Of a DNA stretch of 34,428 bases, positions 32,847-34,428 are shown piece by piece; within the stretch, counting starts at the first letter, position 1; every line of letters begins with the position of its first letter. The DNA is from Opitutaceae bacterium. GTDB taxonomy: Bacteria > Verrucomicrobiota > Verrucomicrobiia > Opitutales > Opitutaceae. A program made the translations under genes and the position numbers. Under the pieces are notes generated by a model that worked only from the letters and a program-made list of their open reading frames with translations, was not told the DNA's origin and did not search any database. The stretch lies in contig JAHFTD010000017.1 of the NCBI GenBank assembly GCA_023269565.1, forward strand, positions 1 through 34,428. Direction: 5' to 3'.

Positions 32847-33878
32847 TCAGAACTTCCCGCTGCGGGTTTCGAAGTGGGTGGGCTTGCCGAGCATCCGCCC
32901 GCCTTCCTGCAGGTAGCCGGTGATCAAATCCATCATGTCGGTCACAGCCATCTCCGGCGGTCCAAACAGCCGGATGGATTCGCTGGCGTCGGCGAGCCAG
33001 GTGTCCGGGGCCTCGGTGCCGGTGAGGTGCGGGGCGCGGCCAAGACGCCGGCCGAATTCCTCCGCGAGCGTGCGGATGCGGAGCTTTTCCGGGCCGGTGA
33101 TGTTGAGGATGCGCGGCGGGCTGGCGGTATGGGCGAGGCACTGGATGGCCCGCGCGCAGGCGTCACCCTGCCAGATGCAGTTGAGCCAGCCCATCGTGAG
33201 GTCCACCGGCGCGCCCTGCTGCACCTTGAGTGCGAGGTCGACGAGCACGCCGTAGCGGAGTTCCACCGAGTAGTTGAGCCGGTAGATCAGCTGCGGAGTG
33301 CCGAACTGCTGGGAAAAATACGTGAACACCCGCTCGCGGCCGACGCAGGTGCTGGCATATTCCCCGAGGAAGGTGACGGGTTCGCGCTCGTTCGCCCCCG
33401 GGCCGGTGACCGGCACGAACGGGTAGACGCAACCGGTCGAGAAGATGACGGTGCGGGAGTCGCGGAAACGCTGCGCCACGAACATTGGCACGACAGTGTT
33501 CTGGATCCACGTCAGCCCGGGCGCGCTGTCGGTGCCGAATTTCTGGCCGGCAAGGAAGAGCACATTGGTGGCGGCAGGCAGCGCCGCGACCTGCGCCGCA
33601 TCGGCGAGATCGCATGACAAGGTGCGGACCCCGAGCTCTTCCAGTTCGCTGCGCGCCTCGGTCCGGCTGAAGCGCGAGATGCCGGTGACGGTGGCGTCCT
33701 TGCGGCCGGCGGCATCGAGCGCGCGGCGCAGCATGACGGCGGTCGTGGTGCCCATCTTGCCGCCGACGCCCAGCACCATGAAATCGCCCGGCAGGCTGGC
33801 GACGGCCTTGGTGGCTCCCGGAGTGGGGGTCGATAGCAGCAGCTCGATCTCACGGTCAGTCCGGGGCAGGGAAGGCAT
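32847..33878 (-). CDS. NAD-dependent epimerase/dehydratase family protein (extended SDR)
   Basis: The 343-residue protein has an extended-SDR fold. The cofactor loop is MVLGVGGKMGTTTAVML (34-50). TVIFSTGCVYPF (143-154) gives the usual Ser/Thr region. Instead of YxxxK the active-site helix reads GEYASTCVGRERVF, with Tyr174 but Cys178 where Lys is expected and Arg181 a little further on. The chemistry may therefore differ, or Arg may replace Lys. The C-terminal half (LNITGPEKLRIRTLAEEFGRR) is typical of sugar epimerases/dehydratases. It heads the five-gene minus-strand operon and diverges from an amidohydrolase across about 100 bp. The substrate is unknown. Confidence 0.87.
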   Translation of the reverse strand: MPSLPRTDREIELLLSTPTPGATKAVASLPGDFMVLGVGGKMGTTTAVMLRRALDAAGRKDATVTGISRFSRTEARSELEELGVRTLSCDLADAAQVAALPAATNVLFLAGQKFGTDSAPGLTWIQNTVVPMFVAQRFRDSRTVIFSTGCVYPFVPVTGPGANEREPVTFLGEYASTCVGRERVFTYFSQQFGTPQLIYRLNYSVELRYGVLVDLALKVQQGAPVDLTMGWLNCIWQGDACARAIQCLAHTASPPRILNITGPEKLRIRTLAEEFGRRLGRAPHLTGTEAPDTWLADASESIRLFGPPEMAVTDMMDLITGYLQEGGRMLGKPTHFETRSGKF

Positions 33879-33979
33879 ATTATTCAGTGCAGACAGCTTC
33901 TTTGGTTGAGAGGATACTTGTCAGCACTATACCGCTCAAGCAATGTGCGTAAAGCCAAGCGCAATCACCCTGAAATTTC
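33879..33979. promoter_or_regulatory. Divergent spacer between the SDR operon and the amidohydrolase
   Basis: This 101-bp stretch must drive both directions. It holds an imperfect palindrome around 33946-33959's left neighbour, AGCACTATACCGCT (10 of 14 symmetric positions), flanked by CTTG and CAAG, that could be an operator. No convincing -35/-10 pair is seen on either strand. Confidence 0.25.
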
Positions 33980-34428
33980 ATGCGAGCCATCGATATCCAC
34001 ACACACCCCATTCTGCGGGACGACAAGCGTGGACGTGCCGGGGCGGATGAGCTGATCGCCCGGGCCCGGGTCCATGGCCTCAGGCACCTGGTGGCGCTCG
34101 GGGACGTGCTCGCCTACGGCCGTTCACCCACCGAGGAACAGCTGCGGAAAATCAACGACGACACTTTCTGGCTGATGCGGCGCTATCCCGATTTTGTCAC
34201 CGGTTTCTGTCACCTGAACCCGACGCTCGGCGAGCGCGCGGTCCGGCGGGAGACGGAGCGCTGTGTCGCGCGCGGTTTCCGCGGCTTGAAGCTCGAGATC
34301 GCCAACAACGCCCGCGACGCCTGCATGCGGCCGTTGATGAAGCTGGCGGTGCGGCACGGGCTGCCGCTCCTGCAACACGCGTGGAGCATGACCAAGATCA
34401 AGCAGCGCAGCTTTCACACCGACCCGGA
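33980..34428 (+). CDS. Amidohydrolase family protein (3' end outside window)
   Basis: The ATG at 33980 opens a frame that runs to the window end (149 codons), so the gene is cut by the edge. The start reads MRAIDIHTHPILRDDKRG, with the metal-binding His-X-His (DIHTHP) of TIM-barrel amidohydrolases. The stretch FVTGFCHLNPTLGERAVRRE, then CVARGFRGLKLEI and later LPLLQHAWSM, matches the Amidohydro_2 type (lactonase or decarboxylase-like). Members open sugar lactones or decarboxylate aromatic acids. Given the neighbouring sugar genes, a sugar lactonase is a reasonable guess. It diverges from the SDR-headed operon and may share its control. The remaining metal ligands lie outside the window. Confidence 0.88.
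   Translation, partial: MRAIDIHTHPILRDDKRGRAGADELIARARVHGLRHLVALGDVLAYGRSPTEEQLRKINDDTFWLMRRYPDFVTGFCHLNPTLGERAVRRETERCVARGFRGLKLEIANNARDACMRPLMKLAVRHGLPLLQHAWSMTKIKQRSFHTDP

Noticed and set aside
1-34428. tRNA, rRNA, transposase or integrase genes
   Set aside because: None found on reading both strands; no cloverleaf-like sequence or mobile-element protein motif was seen.

Overview
The window looks like chromosomal DNA from a GC-rich member of the Verrucomicrobiota, most plausibly Opitutaceae-like. This is an inference from the dense mix of sugar-catabolic enzymes, weak or absent Shine-Dalgarno sequences on many genes, and the family types present; no 16S or other decisive marker is in view. 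Gene calls rest on reading the translations; no database search was run.

Region 1 (1-6243) is housekeeping and anion transport. It holds the 5' part of accA (cut by the window edge), a small TPR protein, a secreted YceI-like lipid-binding protein followed by a clear rho-independent terminator, queA, a YeiH-type putative sulfate exporter, and a SulP transporter carrying STAS and cyclic-nucleotide-binding-like domains.

Region 2 (6244-7322) is the most unusual part. A 640-bp stretch upstream of a 104-residue protein of unknown function holds a structured segment ending in a + strand terminator with no gene upstream of it. It is followed by an array of about eleven degenerate 21-bp units (6582-6812) whose conserved core is the palindrome GTATCGCGATAC. 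After the array come an extended -10 box, a 12-bp palindrome and a strong ribosome binding site.

Region 3 (7323-10475) holds a 3-hydroxyisobutyrate-dehydrogenase-like enzyme, a D-2-hydroxyacid dehydrogenase and a sugar isomerase/epimerase. By eye the first two genes and the spacer after them use more A/T than their surroundings.

Region 4 (10566-19074, all on the - strand) is a carbohydrate cluster headed by an XRE-cupin regulator. In transcription order it runs: GH88 unsaturated glucuronyl hydrolase, sugar isomerase, Gfo/Idh/MocA oxidoreductase, SDR, ROK protein, SIS-domain isomerase, phytanoyl-CoA dioxygenase-like protein and a secreted esterase-like hydrolase. A KDPG-aldolase (eda) remnant diverges from the regulator.

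Region 5 (19519-28188) is a rhamnose locus. A divergent AraC regulator faces rhaA, a fused rhamnulose-1-phosphate aldolase/dehydrogenase, rhaB and lutABC. Together they could convert L-rhamnose to dihydroxyacetone phosphate and L-lactate, then L-lactate to pyruvate, with no microcompartment genes.

Region 6 (28189-34428) is a tightly coupled - strand operon. It encodes an extended SDR, a DapA-like lyase, an M20 deacylase, a small unknown protein and a clan-GH-A-like glycoside hydrolase. A divergent amidohydrolase is cut by the window end. No sugar transporter is visible anywhere in the catabolic regions.
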